In this document: positions 1-9,713 of the stretch, piece by piece
Layout of the letters: every line of letters starts with the position of its first letter
How positions within the stretch are numbered: the first letter of the stretch is position 1
Source: Armatimonadota bacterium
Lineage (GTDB): Bacteria; Armatimonadota; JAAZEB01
Length of the DNA: 49,976 nucleotides
Direction of reading: 5' to 3'
Assembly: GCA_012512265.1 (NCBI GenBank)
Contig: JAAZEM010000028.1
Location: forward strand, 1 to 49,976
The notes under the pieces: model-generated
Told to the model about the DNA's origin: nothing
The model's input: only the letters and a program-made list of their open reading frames with translations
The model's database searches: none
Program-made: the position numbers and the translations under genes

Positions 1-335
1 CCGCGCGCGAGAGCGGGCAACATCCGGGCGTCCGAAGCCCCTGCACTCAAGGGGGCAAGGCCGCGTTCTCTGGCCGCCAGAAGCAGGATCCTCCCTTGCC
101 GGACGCGAACGTGAGAGTGTCACTACGCCGTTCGGGGCTTGCCGCCGGCAGGCCGGACGCGGCTTCGGCTTTGCAGGCGGCCGCCCGTTTCGCAGCCGCG
201 AAAGGCCGGTGCAGAGCGCGAAGGGATGAGGGACGAGCGCGGCCTCCCCCGACGGGCCTCTCCACGCTTCTCCCCCCGAGCAGATCTCGTGGCTGTTCCG
301 GATGGACGGCGGCGTTGCACGCTGAAGGGAAACCC
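1..335. other. Upstream region without a supported gene
   Basis: No gene supported. An open frame in phase with the ATPase gene begins at 96, but its first 80 codons are low-complexity Arg/Ala/Pro and the ribosome-binding site points to a start at 336. Only a weak separated dyad (AAGCCCC near 36, GGGGCTT near 134) was seen. No clear promoter for the downstream operon was found, so it may begin outside the window. Confidence 0.5.
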
Positions 336-1736
336 TTGATCGAAACCACAAGTCTGGCCGAAGTCCAGGAACGCTTGAGCGAGGCGCACCGTGCATACCG
401 GCGCCTCATCCTCTTCTTCGCAACGGAGCGGCCCCCGGTTGTGGAGGCGATGGGCGATTTGCTGGAAGCTTTCTCCACGAATGGGATCGCCGATTCCGAG
501 GCGGCGCTGGGCGCGTACCAGCGCTTCTTCCGCGTCCTGGCCGAGGAGATAGAACTGCGCGAGCGCCATCTGGCGGGCGATGCCTGGCGTACCCTCCTCC
601 TGGAGGCCCTCCTCGCGGATGAAAACACCTTCTCGCGCAAAGCGGCGCTCAGCCCCTCGGGCGAGGTGAGCCCCGCGCTCCGCGCAGCCGCCGAGCAGGA
701 CCTCCGGCACCTCCAGGTGCTCTACCGGCTGGAGTCGTCGCTCTTCCGGGCGGCGCTGGCCCGGCGTGAGCGCTGGAGCGCATCGGAACAGGCGGCGAGC
801 CCCCTCGTCGCGTGGGAGGATCTGCGCCCTCTGGCAGAGGTCCCGCCGGGCAATCCAGAAGAGGCCGAGCTCCTGCGCCAGTTTGCAACTGCCGGGGATT
901 GGGGCGCCCTGGTGGGTGATCTCGCCCTGCACTACGCACGCTCGGGCAGCGGTCTCTTCCGCCGGTATCGAGCGTTCCGCTGGGTGTCCGACGCTACCGG
1001 CGGTCACCTGGAGGGGATCGCCCATCCCGATCCGATCTCGCTGGAGGATCTCATCGGGTGCGAGGAGGAGTGCCGCGTGCTGTTGCGCAACACCGAGCAG
1101 TTCCTTGCCGGCAGCCCGGCGAACAACGTCCTGCTCTATGGCGACCGGGGCACCGGGAAGTCGTCCATGGTGAAGGCGCTGCTCAACGCCTACGCGGAGC
1201 GCGGCCTGCGCCTGCTGGAGGTCCAGAAGCAGCACCTCTCGGCGTTCCCGCGGATCTTGAAGCTGCTGCGCGGGCGGCGCGAGCGTTTTATTCTCTTCGT
1301 GGATGACCTCTCCTTCGAGGAAAACGAGACGAATTACAAGGATCTGAAAGCCGTGCTGGAAGGCGGGCTGGAGACGCGCCCGGAGAACGTGCTCCTCTAC
1401 GCGACCTCCAACCGCCGCCACCTGCTCCCGGAGCGGTTCTCGGATCGCGACCACGTGGACCCGGAGATCCACGCCCGCGATACGTCGCAAGAGAAGCTGT
1501 CGCTCAGCGACCGGTTCGGGATCACGATCACCTTCCTCTCGCCGGATCAAGAGGGTTACCTGGCTATCGTGGAGGGCCTGGCGAAGCGATTGGGGCTGGA
1601 GTGGCCGGCGGAGACGCTGCGCCGGCGCGCGCTGCAGTGGGCGGCACGGTATAACGGCTGGTCCGGGCGCTCCGCGCGCCAGTTCATCCACTTCGCGCTC
1701 GGCGAGCAGGCGCTGGAGGCAGCGGCACACCGATAG
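336..1736 (+). CDS. DUF815-family AAA ATPase
   Basis: Predicted 466-aa cytoplasmic P-loop ATPase of the DUF815 family. Walker A is GDRGTGKSS at residues 269-277 and Walker B is ILFVDDLSF with Asp about 323. A sensor-like stretch follows (LLYATSNRRHL), then the family's characteristic RFS..D and LSDRFG segments. The N-terminal 200 residues are helical and charged. I chose a TTG start at 336 because a GAAGGGA ribosome-binding site ends five bases upstream; the frame stays open back to 96 but that extension looks non-coding. It lies 27 nt ahead of a response regulator and is probably co-transcribed with the two-component system. The substrate is not known for the family, so its role beside the kinase is open. 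Confidence 0.88.
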   Translation: MIETTSLAEVQERLSEAHRAYRRLILFFATERPPVVEAMGDLLEAFSTNGIADSEAALGAYQRFFRVLAEEIELRERHLAGDAWRTLLLEALLADENTFSRKAALSPSGEVSPALRAAAEQDLRHLQVLYRLESSLFRAALARRERWSASEQAASPLVAWEDLRPLAEVPPGNPEEAELLRQFATAGDWGALVGDLALHYARSGSGLFRRYRAFRWVSDATGGHLEGIAHPDPISLEDLIGCEEECRVLLRNTEQFLAGSPANNVLLYGDRGTGKSSMVKALLNAYAERGLRLLEVQKQHLSAFPRILKLLRGRRERFILFVDDLSFEENETNYKDLKAVLEGGLETRPENVLLYATSNRRHLLPERFSDRDHVDPEIHARDTSQEKLSLSDRFGITITFLSPDQEGYLAIVEGLAKRLGLEWPAETLRRRALQWAARYNGWSGRSARQFIHFALGEQALEAAAHR

Positions 1737-1763
1737 CCGATAGGAAAGGGCCACGTTCTTCCG

Positions 1764-2450
1764 ATGAAGATTCTGCTCGTGGAGGATGAGAAAAAGGTCG
1801 CCAGCTTCATCCAGCGGGGTCTGGAGGAGGAGCGCTACCAGGTAGACGTGGCCCACGATGGACCGACGGGCGCCAGCCTGGCCGTCTCCGAGAGCTACGA
1901 CGCGATCATCCTCGACATTCAGCTTCCGGGCATGGATGGCCTGGAGGTGCTCCGCTCGCTACGCGGACGCGGCATCACCACGCCGGTGCTCATGCTCACC
2001 GTGCGCGACTCCGTGGAGGATAAGGTGACCGCGCTGGATAGCGGCGGCGATGACTACCTGACCAAGCCGTTCGCCTTTGCGGAGCTTCTGGCGCGCCTCC
2101 GGGCGCTGATCCGCCGGGGGCAGCAGCGCAGCGCCGAGGATCGCCTGGAGGCGTTCGGGATCTCCATGGATCTGCGCACGCATCGCGTCACCCGCGACGG
2201 CGAGGCGGTGGAGCTGACGGGCAAGGAGTATGCCCTGCTCGAGCTGTTCCTGCGCCATCCGGGGCAGGTGCTCACGCGCACCATGATCTCCGAGCAGATC
2301 TGGGGCTACCACTTCGACAGCTTCACCAACGTGATTGACGTCTACGTCAACTACCTGCGCAAGAAGCTCGACCAGAACGGCCGGCCGCGGCTCATCCACA
2401 CGGTGCGCGGCGTCGGCTACGTGCTCCGCCGGGAGGAAGCAGAAAAGTAG
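1764..2450 (+). CDS. OmpR-family response regulator
   Basis: Winged-helix response regulator of 228 aa. The receiver domain (about 1-115) has the acidic pair near E7/D8, phospho-acceptor D51 (ILDIQLPGMDG) and the conserved Lys in YLTKPF. The C-terminal winged helix (about 130-225) ends with the usual HTVRGVGYVL strand. Full length for the family. It is followed two bases later by a histidine kinase, which is almost certainly its partner, and preceded by the DUF815 ATPase. An A/G-rich site at 1742-1750 is a somewhat distant ribosome-binding site for the ATG. No target genes can be inferred. Confidence 0.96.
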   Translation: MKILLVEDEKKVASFIQRGLEEERYQVDVAHDGPTGASLAVSESYDAIILDIQLPGMDGLEVLRSLRGRGITTPVLMLTVRDSVEDKVTALDSGGDDYLTKPFAFAELLARLRALIRRGQQRSAEDRLEAFGISMDLRTHRVTRDGEAVELTGKEYALLELFLRHPGQVLTRTMISEQIWGYHFDSFTNVIDVYVNYLRKKLDQNGRPRLIHTVRGVGYVLRREEAEK

Positions 2451-2452
2451 TC

Positions 2453-4369
2453 GTGGGCAAGGTGAGCGAAGCGCTCGAGCGCCTCAACATCCAGCACCGG
2501 ATGATGCTGTGGTTCACGGCGATCATCCTGGGCGTCTTGGGCTGCGTCCTGCTTTTCCTGCACCTTCGCATCACCCGCGACATGCGCAACCAGGTCTACT
2601 CCGAGCTGATGCGCACGCGAACGCTCTTTGAGAACATCCACCGGATGAGCGGCGAGGATCTCCAGAGCCAGTGCCTGATTCTCGCGAATCTGACGCGGCT
2701 ACGCGCGGCGGTGACGCGCCAGTCGCCCGAAGAGGTGCAGAGCGTCCTCGAGGATTACGCCACGATGCCCGGCGCGGAGGCGGTGCTGATCACCACTCCA
2801 GACGGCAGGCCTCTCGCCAGCCGGGGGCTGCCCGCGCCTCGGGGACACCGCGCGCCCCTCTACGATAGCGTCCGCCAGGCGCTGGCGGGCGCCACGCCTC
2901 CGGGGATCGATGTCAGCGCCGCGGGGATCTACCAGACGGCGTGGTGCCGGGTGCGCCACGCCCGAACCGGGATGCCGGTGGGCCTCCTGGTGCTGGGCAC
3001 CCCCATCGACAAGCGCCTCGCGATCCGGCTGAGTAGCATGTCCGGCGCGGCGATCACCTTCTTTGCGCCCCGGCCCGGCAGCGATGCCCCAGTTCCCACC
3101 GTGGTGGCGTCCACGCTTCCTGGCGAGGCGATGCTCCGCCTGCAGGAGGCGATGCTGGCGATGGGGCGCAACCCGCTCAGCGTGCCCTCGGAGGGCCTGG
3201 AGAGCCCCTACGTGATGGACCTCGGCGAGGAGGTGCAGTACCTCTCCGTCACCGCCCCAATCCGCGGGGAGGGCCGGAAAGTGGTGGGCGCCTACGTCAT
3301 CCAGCGCCCTCTCCAGGAGGAGTTTCGGCTGCTGGACCGGATGCGCCTCACGCTGATCTTCGTGGGCGTGGTGGCCGTCCTCTTGGGGCTGTGCGCGAGC
3401 TTCATCGTGGCGAACGGCGTTGGCCGCCGCATCCACGGCGTGGTGCGCGCCGCCGAGGGCCTGAGCGCCGGCGACTGGAGCCGGCGCGTGCCGATTGAGG
3501 GTCCGAAGGACCTGCGCGTCCTCGCGGAGGCGTTCAACCGGATGGCAAGCCGGCTCCAGGGCTGGGACGCGGAGCTGCGCGCCGAGGTGGCGCTGCGCAC
3601 CGAGGAGCTAAACCAGGCCCTGGCCCGCCTCGACTCCAACCTACGCCAGATGCGCCAGTTCCACGCCGATGCCTCGCATGAGCTGCGCACGCCGCTCACG
3701 ATCATGCGCGGCGAGGTGGAAGTGGCGTTGCGCACTAGCCGCACCCCCGAAGAGTATCAGCGCGTTCTGGCCAGCGTACTGGAGGAGATGAACCGCGTCT
3801 CCGCCATCGTCGAGCACCTCCTGCTCCTGGCGCGCGCCGATTCCGGGCAGATCCTGATTGAGCGCGCCCCCGTCTCGATAGACGCGCTGCTGGAGGAGCT
3901 GCACCCGCAGGCGGTGCTCCTGGCCGGGCGAAAGGAGATCACCGTCACGCTCGAGAAGGAAGGCCCGGTGATGGTCCTCGGCGATTCCGACAAGCTCCGC
4001 CAGCTCTTCCTCAACTTGATCGACAACGCGATCAAATACACGCCCGAGGGCGGCCAGGTTCGCCTGCGCGTGCGCGGCGACAGCGGCTTTGCCGTGGTCT
4101 CGGTGGAAGACACCGGGATCGGAATCGCCCCCGAGGATGTACCCCACATTTTCGACCGCTTCTTCCGCGCCGACCGGGCGCGCAGCCGCGAGATGGGGGG
4201 CACCGGGCTCGGCCTGGCGATCTGCCAGTGGATCATCGACGGCCACCACGGCTGGATCGACGTCCAGAGCACCCTGGGCGAGGGCTCCTGCTTCACCGTC
4301 TATATCCCCCGCGTGGACCCCTCTGGGCCGGTGGATGCGTCAGCGCCCGGCCACCCCGCCGATGATTAG
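2453..4369 (+). CDS. Membrane sensor histidine kinase
   Basis: 638-aa sensor kinase that would phosphorylate the regulator encoded just upstream (2-nt gap, GTG start). Order: short cytoplasmic N-terminus, TM1 about 18-37, a large extracytoplasmic sensor of about 260 residues without a recognised motif, TM2 about 298-322, HAMP about 323-375, HisKA with SHELRTPL and phospho-accepting His409, then HATPase_c with the N box (NLIDNAIKYTP), G1 (DTGIGI) and G2 (GTGLGLAI). All catalytic boxes are intact. The large periplasmic region suggests an extracellular ligand, but its identity cannot be read from the sequence. Confidence 0.95.
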   Translation: MGKVSEALERLNIQHRMMLWFTAIILGVLGCVLLFLHLRITRDMRNQVYSELMRTRTLFENIHRMSGEDLQSQCLILANLTRLRAAVTRQSPEEVQSVLEDYATMPGAEAVLITTPDGRPLASRGLPAPRGHRAPLYDSVRQALAGATPPGIDVSAAGIYQTAWCRVRHARTGMPVGLLVLGTPIDKRLAIRLSSMSGAAITFFAPRPGSDAPVPTVVASTLPGEAMLRLQEAMLAMGRNPLSVPSEGLESPYVMDLGEEVQYLSVTAPIRGEGRKVVGAYVIQRPLQEEFRLLDRMRLTLIFVGVVAVLLGLCASFIVANGVGRRIHGVVRAAEGLSAGDWSRRVPIEGPKDLRVLAEAFNRMASRLQGWDAELRAEVALRTEELNQALARLDSNLRQMRQFHADASHELRTPLTIMRGEVEVALRTSRTPEEYQRVLASVLEEMNRVSAIVEHLLLLARADSGQILIERAPVSIDALLEELHPQAVLLAGRKEITVTLEKEGPVMVLGDSDKLRQLFLNLIDNAIKYTPEGGQVRLRVRGDSGFAVVSVEDTGIGIAPEDVPHIFDRFFRADRARSREMGGTGLGLAICQWIIDGHHGWIDVQSTLGEGSCFTVYIPRVDPSGPVDASAPGHPADD

Positions 4370-4388
4370 AAAACTCTAATGCGTTTTT
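4365..4388 (+). terminator. Possible weak terminator after the kinase
   Basis: ATTAGA at 4365-4370 (which includes the stop codon) pairs with TCTAAT at 4375-4380 across an AAAC loop, followed after GCG by a run of five T. The stem is short and AT-rich, so termination may be partial. Confidence 0.4.
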
Positions 4389-4744
4389 AATGGTGTTCTA
4401 ATGTTGACTTGCTATACTGATCAGCAGATGCGAACTGTCGCATATCTACTGCGGGCCCGGACCCGAAACGCATCGGGCGGCGTGACCCGATATCGGCCTG
4501 GTAGGCTCCACGCTGATCGAACCTTAGCCAGACCCGGGGTAGGTATCCCGTCGCCACCCCAGCCGCCGCCCGGCTTACGGGGCCCGGCCCGCGTTCCCCT
4601 CCCCTACCCGCGATCCCGATGGGGCGCGTCTACTCATCGCATCCAGAGCTGGAGGAACCACCCGGAGTATGCTGCCAGATTCACCGCCCGGCGTAACTGC
4701 TGCCCCGGCGCGCCGGGGCACGCCCGGAGTAAGGGAGAGAGCGC
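4370..4744 (+). promoter_or_regulatory. Leader of methyltransferase gene with extended -10 and palindrome
   Basis: A 375-nt non-coding stretch. An extended -10 element TGCTATACT lies at 4411-4418 with no good -35 box. If used, it gives a GC-rich leader of about 320 nt before the methyltransferase ATG. The leader carries a perfect 20-bp palindrome TGCCCCGGCGCGCCGGGGCA at 4701-4720, ending 24 bases before the start codon. The palindrome has no natural loop, so it reads better as a protein-binding dyad than as a hairpin, though an 8-bp stem is possible in RNA. No known riboswitch consensus is met. Confidence 0.4.
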
Positions 4745-5494
4745 ATGAGTGTTGATCTTTACGACGATCTCGGCGCGGGATACGACATCGTGATCCACTG
4801 GGAGCGGCGCCTCGCCCGGGAGACGCCTTTCTACCAGGATCTTTTCGCGCGGCATGGAGTCCGCCGGCTGCTGGACGTGGGCGCGGGCACGGGCTGGCAC
4901 GCCCGGCTCTTCGCCCAATGGGGAATCGAGGTGGTCGCCCTGGACCCAAGCGCCGCGATGCTGGAGAAGGCACGCGAGGTGACGGCGGGCCTGCCGGTGC
5001 AGCTCGTGCAGGCCGGTTTCGAAGACCTGCCGCAAGCGGTAAACCCGCCGTTCGAGGCGGTCGTCTGCCTGGGGAACACCCTTCCCCACGCGGCCACGCA
5101 CGCCGCGCGCATGCAGGCGCTTCGCGGCTTCCGCGCGTGCCTGGGATCGGGCGGAGTATGCGTGGTGCAAACCCTCAACTACGATCAATTGGCCGCCACA
5201 CACGAGCGGTTCCAGCCGCTCTCGCACGGCGTCGTGAACGGTCAGGAGCAGCTCCTCCTGCGGATGTTCGACTTCGGTCCGGAGACGTGGCGGTTCAACA
5301 TCCTGCGGTTCACGCGCGTCGACAGCGAGTGGCGGTTCGACGTCTCCAGCGCAACGCACCTTCCCGTTTTCGGCGCGGAGCTCGAGCGCCAGATGCGCGA
5401 GGCCGGCTTCGCGGAAGTGCGCCTGCTCGGCGGGTTTGACGGCTCGGTGTTCAACCCGGAAACGTCGGATATGCTCCTGGCCGTCGCCAGCTGA
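4745..5494 (+). CDS. Class I SAM-dependent methyltransferase
   Basis: 249-aa Rossmann-fold methyltransferase. Motif I is LDVGAGTG (about 43-50), followed by the acidic residue of strand beta2 in ALDPS (about D67) and a motif IV-like segment VVCLGNTLPHA. The C-terminal half is a beta-rich region typical of small-molecule methyltransferases of the Methyltransf_25/11 type. The ATG is preceded by AAGGGAGAGA. It stands alone, between the two-component operon and a convergent secreted glycosidase, so the substrate cannot be guessed from context. Confidence 0.9.
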   Translation: MSVDLYDDLGAGYDIVIHWERRLARETPFYQDLFARHGVRRLLDVGAGTGWHARLFAQWGIEVVALDPSAAMLEKAREVTAGLPVQLVQAGFEDLPQAVNPPFEAVVCLGNTLPHAATHAARMQALRGFRACLGSGGVCVVQTLNYDQLAATHERFQPLSHGVVNGQEQLLLRMFDFGPETWRFNILRFTRVDSEWRFDVSSATHLPVFGAELERQMREAGFAEVRLLGGFDGSVFNPETSDMLLAVAS

Positions 5495-5518
5495 TCCGGC
5501 AGCGCTGGCTCAAAAGTG

Positions 5519-5558
5519 GCCGGGCGCGCGGTCTCGGGATGAGTACCGCGCGCCCGGC
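5519..5558. terminator. Bidirectional terminator-type hairpin between convergent genes
   Basis: GCCGGGCGCGCGGT at 5519-5532 and its exact complement at 5545-5558 form a 14-bp perfect stem with a 12-nt loop. It lies between the ends of the methyltransferase (+) and the glycosidase-like gene (-). There is no long T run, but the stem is very stable. Confidence 0.7.
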
Positions 5559-5563
5559 ACCGG

Positions 5564-8500
5564 TCACTTCAGCAGCCGGGCGGGGTGGTCGGCCAGGAAC
5601 GGAACCACGTCGCCCGCCAGGAAGAACAAAACGTCCTCCTTCGGCGTCATCTCCAGCTTCCACGCCTTCCCCCGGCCCTCCGGCGGCACACTGATCTTGA
5701 ACTCGTTTTCGAGGAGCGCGCCACTCTGCCTCAACGCCTCGCGCCCGGAGGGATCGGTGAGCACCAGCTCCACCGGCTCCGTCTCGCCGCCGCACTTCAC
5801 GCGCAGGGTAAACTCGCGCGCATTCTCTGGCACGTAGAGGTAGGAAACCGGCATCTGGTAAATCACCTGGAGTGGCTCCGACTCCGACGCCTCCAGCACC
5901 AGGCAACGGTTCTCGCTTTCGATGGTGCATGAGCCGCCCTTCGGCACGATCTCGACGAAGTGCGTGCCGGTCTTCTCGGCCTTCACCGTGACCGTCGCGC
6001 TCTCATCGACCTTGACCGCACCCTTCGCCAGCTCCTTCAGGTCGGGATCGAGCAGCCGGTAGCTTGCGGTATCGCGGAAGGTAGTCACGCGGACGTTCGT
6101 CACCTTCAGCGAGATCGTCTCGCCCGCCTCGGCATAGAGGAGCGCACGCCCGCGCTGCCGGACCCGCGCCGGTCCGGGAGACGGCTCGAACCCGGCCCCC
6201 TTTCCCGCCACGGGAGCGAGCCTGGGGAGGAGGTCGCACGCCAGCTCACAGAAGATGGACGAGCCGGACGCATTGGTATAGCTCGTTTCGATCGGGATGC
6301 GCACGGTGCCCGGGCGCGCATCCGGCGGCGCCGTGATCGTGAGGCGCACGGTCGCCGTCCCGGGCTCCAGACCCGCCGGGCCAACCGTCACCGTCTCCGG
6401 TCCGGCCAGCTGCCACGACCACCCCTTGGGGAGCACCGGGCGGCTGCGAACCTGGATCTCGTGGGGCATCACGTTGCGGATTTCTACGGCGACTTCAGCG
6501 GGCCGCCCCGCCACCAGAGTTCGCTTGCGCTCGGCCAGCGCCGCCAGGAACGGCGTGTCGCACGGCAGCGTCACCTGGTCGGACAGGGTGAACGTTTCGT
6601 TGCCCGCGCGCACCTGCACCTCGGCCAGGAGAGCGACCGTGTGCTCGACGAGCCGCCGGTCGGTGACAACGACCTCGAACTGCCCGGGTTGCCGGGCGCC
6701 CGGCTTCGGGCGGATCGCCACCGCCTCCGGGCGCGCCGCGCGGGCCACGGTGAGCCGTGGCTCCGACACCAGCTGCCCGCTCGCGCCCGGCTGGCACTCG
6801 ACAGTCACCTCGCAAGGGATAAACGGCGCGAGACGCGCTCCCGCGGCGACCGACAGCCGGATCCGGGCGCCGGTCTGAGCGGCAATCGCGGCGCCAACGG
6901 CGGCGCGCTGGCGCTCCACCTCTTCCAGCTGGGGCAGCGGCGCCTTGGCAACCGCCAGCCGGTGGCACTGCTCGGCCAGCTCGCGCGAGCGCCTGGCGAG
7001 CGCGCCCAGGTCATACCGCCCGGTTTGAGGCGAAGGGGTCAGGCCAGGGATCGCCCGGAGGGGCAGGTGCACCTCGCGCCGTGCTGCACCGGGCGCCAGC
7101 CGGACGGAACCGGCCTCAGACGCGAGCGCGGCGAGCGCGCCGGTCGCCTCGCGAGCGACGACCTGCAGGCCCTCGACTCCGCGAAGCTGGAGCGCCTGCG
7201 CGCCGTCCACGGTCACGACCAGGCCGCCGCGCGAGGCATCGGCCACACGCGCGCGAACTGGGGGCTCAATCGTCGCCGGATGGCGCAGCGCCAGGAGGAA
7301 ATCCTGGTCGGCCCGCGTGCCGGTCGCGGTGAGGGTACCATCGGGCGCAATCTCCAGCTCGGCGCCCTCGGCATACCACAGGCTACCGGGCTCAACGCGC
7401 GCTTGCGGGAAAGTTCCATCCTTGCCCTTGCGCAGGAAGAGGAACGGAAGATCCGCCCGCGCGGGGGCCGCGGACGGTTCCTTGCCGCCAAACTCCAGCA
7501 GGAGCACGCTACGCGCTGGCAGCTGGGCCCGCAGGGTTCCATCCGGCCCCATCTCCACGGTGCCGGTCCTCTCTTGCCCTGCCCAGAGCTGGTGCGGGCG
7601 GATCGAGCCGGACGGCACACCCCACGCCACCGGTTCACACCGCAGCGACACGGGCTGGACCTCGCCGGTCCAGTTGGTGAGGAGCAGGCCGACGCGGCCA
7701 TCCGGCGCCTTCCAGAGAGAGTGGCGGACGACGGGCATCGAGACCGTCGCGCTGTGCGTGAAGCCGATGGACATCTTCCGTTCCGGCACGTCGAGCGCCG
7801 GCGGGCGGAGCCACTTCCCTTCCAGGAGGAACGCTCTCCCGGCGTGGAAAGTGTGCGTCGTCGCGCGCAGGTAGGCGGCACTCTCGGGCTTCTCGCCAAT
7901 CTTCGGGGGGGCGTTTTCGGAAAGCGTCGGCACGGCGCCCCACGCCAGGTGCTCCGCCATCAGGGCGCAGAAGGTATCGGTGTCGCGGCTTAGCGCGCAG
8001 TCGCTGCCATACTGAATGGCATAGTCATGGTAGACCGCGGTGAAGAGCGGGCAGAGCTTGATGAGAGGGGTGTAGCCGCCGCGCGTCACGTCGAGCGTCA
8101 GGAAGCCATCGAAGCCATCCAGGTAGGCTTCGCAGATCTCCTCGGTGGTGAAGACGGCTTCCGGCTCGCGCTCGCGGATTCGGTCGCGGAGGCGGCGCAT
8201 CAGGACGCGGTTCCCCTCGCCCCAGTAGTTCCCGCCGTTGAGCGGGTGCCCGTGCTTCTTGTCGAAGCAGGGCCGCGCGCGCCCGGCGGAGAGGACGTCG
8301 AGGTAGACGCCATCCAGGCCGTAATCCCATACCTGCTTGCTGACGAAATCGAACACCTTCTCCTGCCACTGCCGGGTGAAGGGGCACATCCAGGCAAAGG
8401 TGTTCTCCGCAATCGGCCAGAGGTAGAAGTCGCCCGCCTCGGTCTTGGCGGCTGCGGCCGCGCCGTTCTCCAGCCGCCAGCTTTCAGTATCCATATCCCA

Positions 8501-9655
8501 GATGCTCCCCTGGGTGTAGGGGATCACATGCGCACCGAGCGCCTGTATGGCGCGCACGCTCTGGAGGTAGCCGGGCTTCGCGGGGAGCATCTCCGGATAG
8601 TTATCATCGAACTTCGCCACCGGGTAGCGGTAGTAATGCACAGCGGTGGGCACGCGCAGGTAGTCGAAGTGGTCAGCCAGCTCGCCGAGCACCTTGCCCG
8701 GCTCGTTGTAGTACTTCAGCCAGAGCGCCGCCTCCTTGAACCACTCGGGGATCGACCGGCGCGTGGCGATGGGGCCTTCGGCGCACCACTTCTGGCGCAG
8801 CGCCCACTCGCGGTAGACCTGGGCCGAGTCGTACCAGTCGCCGTCAAAAACGCCGACCATGGCAGGATAGGGGAGCTCCCACTGGCGTGGCTTCGGCAAG
8901 GGATCCGGCGCGGGGAGGATGAGCGAAAGCTCGCCCGTCGCGGCCTTCGTATCCGCGCTCCATTGGATGTGCTTCATCCAGCAATCGGGATCGGCGGCGG
9001 CCACGTAGAGCCCGGCTCCCCCGCCGTAGTAGGACGCATACTGCATCGAACCGGGGCAGGGATAGGTGACCGTGTAGCTATTCAGCCGGCGCAAGGGATC
9101 CGTCGCCAGCCGGCCCCAGTAGACCGGAAGGGTGAGCGCGTCGTCCTCAGCGACCTTGCGGATCCCGGCAACCCGGGGGAACTCCACCTCGCGCAGCGTC
9201 AGCTTCGGGTCGGTCCAATCGAGAGCGAGCCGCCACTCCGAGAGCTTCGCATCCGGACCGAGCGAAATGGTGACGCGAACGCGGGCGGCACCCTGACCGG
9301 CGCGGACTCCCTCCCACACCAACGCGAGCCGGCCCTGCGCGGGTTCGGCCCGCCGGGTGGCCGGGGCATCCGCGGCGATGACGAGGTCGTTCCCCGCGCC
9401 ATCGCGGAACGTGAGCCGCCACAACGGCCCGGTGCGATCACCCAGAAACGCGGTTTGCCGTCCGAGGTGCGCGAGCTCCGTCAGCGCGAAGCCCCGTGCC
9501 TCATCGAAGCTGAGGCGGAGATGCTTGTTCTCGAGGCGCACCGCCGCGCCCGCCGGGGCCACCACGCCGATGGCGCAGAGAAGACCTACACAAAAGAGAA
9601 GGATGCGGGTACGCCCCCAGCCGCGGGGCCGCCCATGGATCGGCTGTTCTCTCAC
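5564..9655 (-). CDS. Large secreted glycoside hydrolase-like protein (DUF6259 type)
   Basis: 1363-aa exported protein. Residues about 14-38 form a signal peptide (hydrophobic core ILLFCVGLLCAIGVV, then APAGAA). An N-terminal beta-sandwich (about 40-280) is followed by a TIM-barrel like the DUF6259 and alpha-galactosidase-related families. The barrel carries GLDGVYLDV with candidate catalytic Asp453 and TTEEICEA with candidate acids E505/E506. Beyond about 680 come several beta-sandwich domains; one near 1100-1180 resembles the NEW3 domain found after alpha-galactosidases. It probably attacks an extracellular glycan, substrate unknown. The GTG start has GGGAGG seven bases upstream and a promoter at 9714-9742. 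Catalytic assignment is inference. Confidence 0.8.
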   Translation of the reverse strand: MREQPIHGRPRGWGRTRILLFCVGLLCAIGVVAPAGAAVRLENKHLRLSFDEARGFALTELAHLGRQTAFLGDRTGPLWRLTFRDGAGNDLVIAADAPATRRAEPAQGRLALVWEGVRAGQGAARVRVTISLGPDAKLSEWRLALDWTDPKLTLREVEFPRVAGIRKVAEDDALTLPVYWGRLATDPLRRLNSYTVTYPCPGSMQYASYYGGGAGLYVAAADPDCWMKHIQWSADTKAATGELSLILPAPDPLPKPRQWELPYPAMVGVFDGDWYDSAQVYREWALRQKWCAEGPIATRRSIPEWFKEAALWLKYYNEPGKVLGELADHFDYLRVPTAVHYYRYPVAKFDDNYPEMLPAKPGYLQSVRAIQALGAHVIPYTQGSIWDMDTESWRLENGAAAAAKTEAGDFYLWPIAENTFAWMCPFTRQWQEKVFDFVSKQVWDYGLDGVYLDVLSAGRARPCFDKKHGHPLNGGNYWGEGNRVLMRRLRDRIREREPEAVFTTEEICEAYLDGFDGFLTLDVTRGGYTPLIKLCPLFTAVYHDYAIQYGSDCALSRDTDTFCALMAEHLAWGAVPTLSENAPPKIGEKPESAAYLRATTHTFHAGRAFLLEGKWLRPPALDVPERKMSIGFTHSATVSMPVVRHSLWKAPDGRVGLLLTNWTGEVQPVSLRCEPVAWGVPSGSIRPHQLWAGQERTGTVEMGPDGTLRAQLPARSVLLLEFGGKEPSAAPARADLPFLFLRKGKDGTFPQARVEPGSLWYAEGAELEIAPDGTLTATGTRADQDFLLALRHPATIEPPVRARVADASRGGLVVTVDGAQALQLRGVEGLQVVAREATGALAALASEAGSVRLAPGAARREVHLPLRAIPGLTPSPQTGRYDLGALARRSRELAEQCHRLAVAKAPLPQLEEVERQRAAVGAAIAAQTGARIRLSVAAGARLAPFIPCEVTVECQPGASGQLVSEPRLTVARAARPEAVAIRPKPGARQPGQFEVVVTDRRLVEHTVALLAEVQVRAGNETFTLSDQVTLPCDTPFLAALAERKRTLVAGRPAEVAVEIRNVMPHEIQVRSRPVLPKGWSWQLAGPETVTVGPAGLEPGTATVRLTITAPPDARPGTVRIPIETSYTNASGSSIFCELACDLLPRLAPVAGKGAGFEPSPGPARVRQRGRALLYAEAGETISLKVTNVRVTTFRDTASYRLLDPDLKELAKGAVKVDESATVTVKAEKTGTHFVEIVPKGGSCTIESENRCLVLEASESEPLQVIYQMPVSYLYVPENAREFTLRVKCGGETEPVELVLTDPSGREALRQSGALLENEFKISVPPEGRGKAWKLEMTPKEDVLFFLAGDVVPFLADHPARLLK

Positions 9656-9713
9656 CTAACTACCTCCCTGGAACGCGCTGCTCCCTCCCCCATAGAGGAA
9701 GGGGCTCCTGTCC

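Noticed and set aside
4640-4690. GGAGGAACC and following bases resembling part of a cyclic di-AMP (ydaO) riboswitch
   Set aside because: The paired GAATCC and GGGGTGAATC elements and the second half of the aptamer are not found in the right order or spacing.
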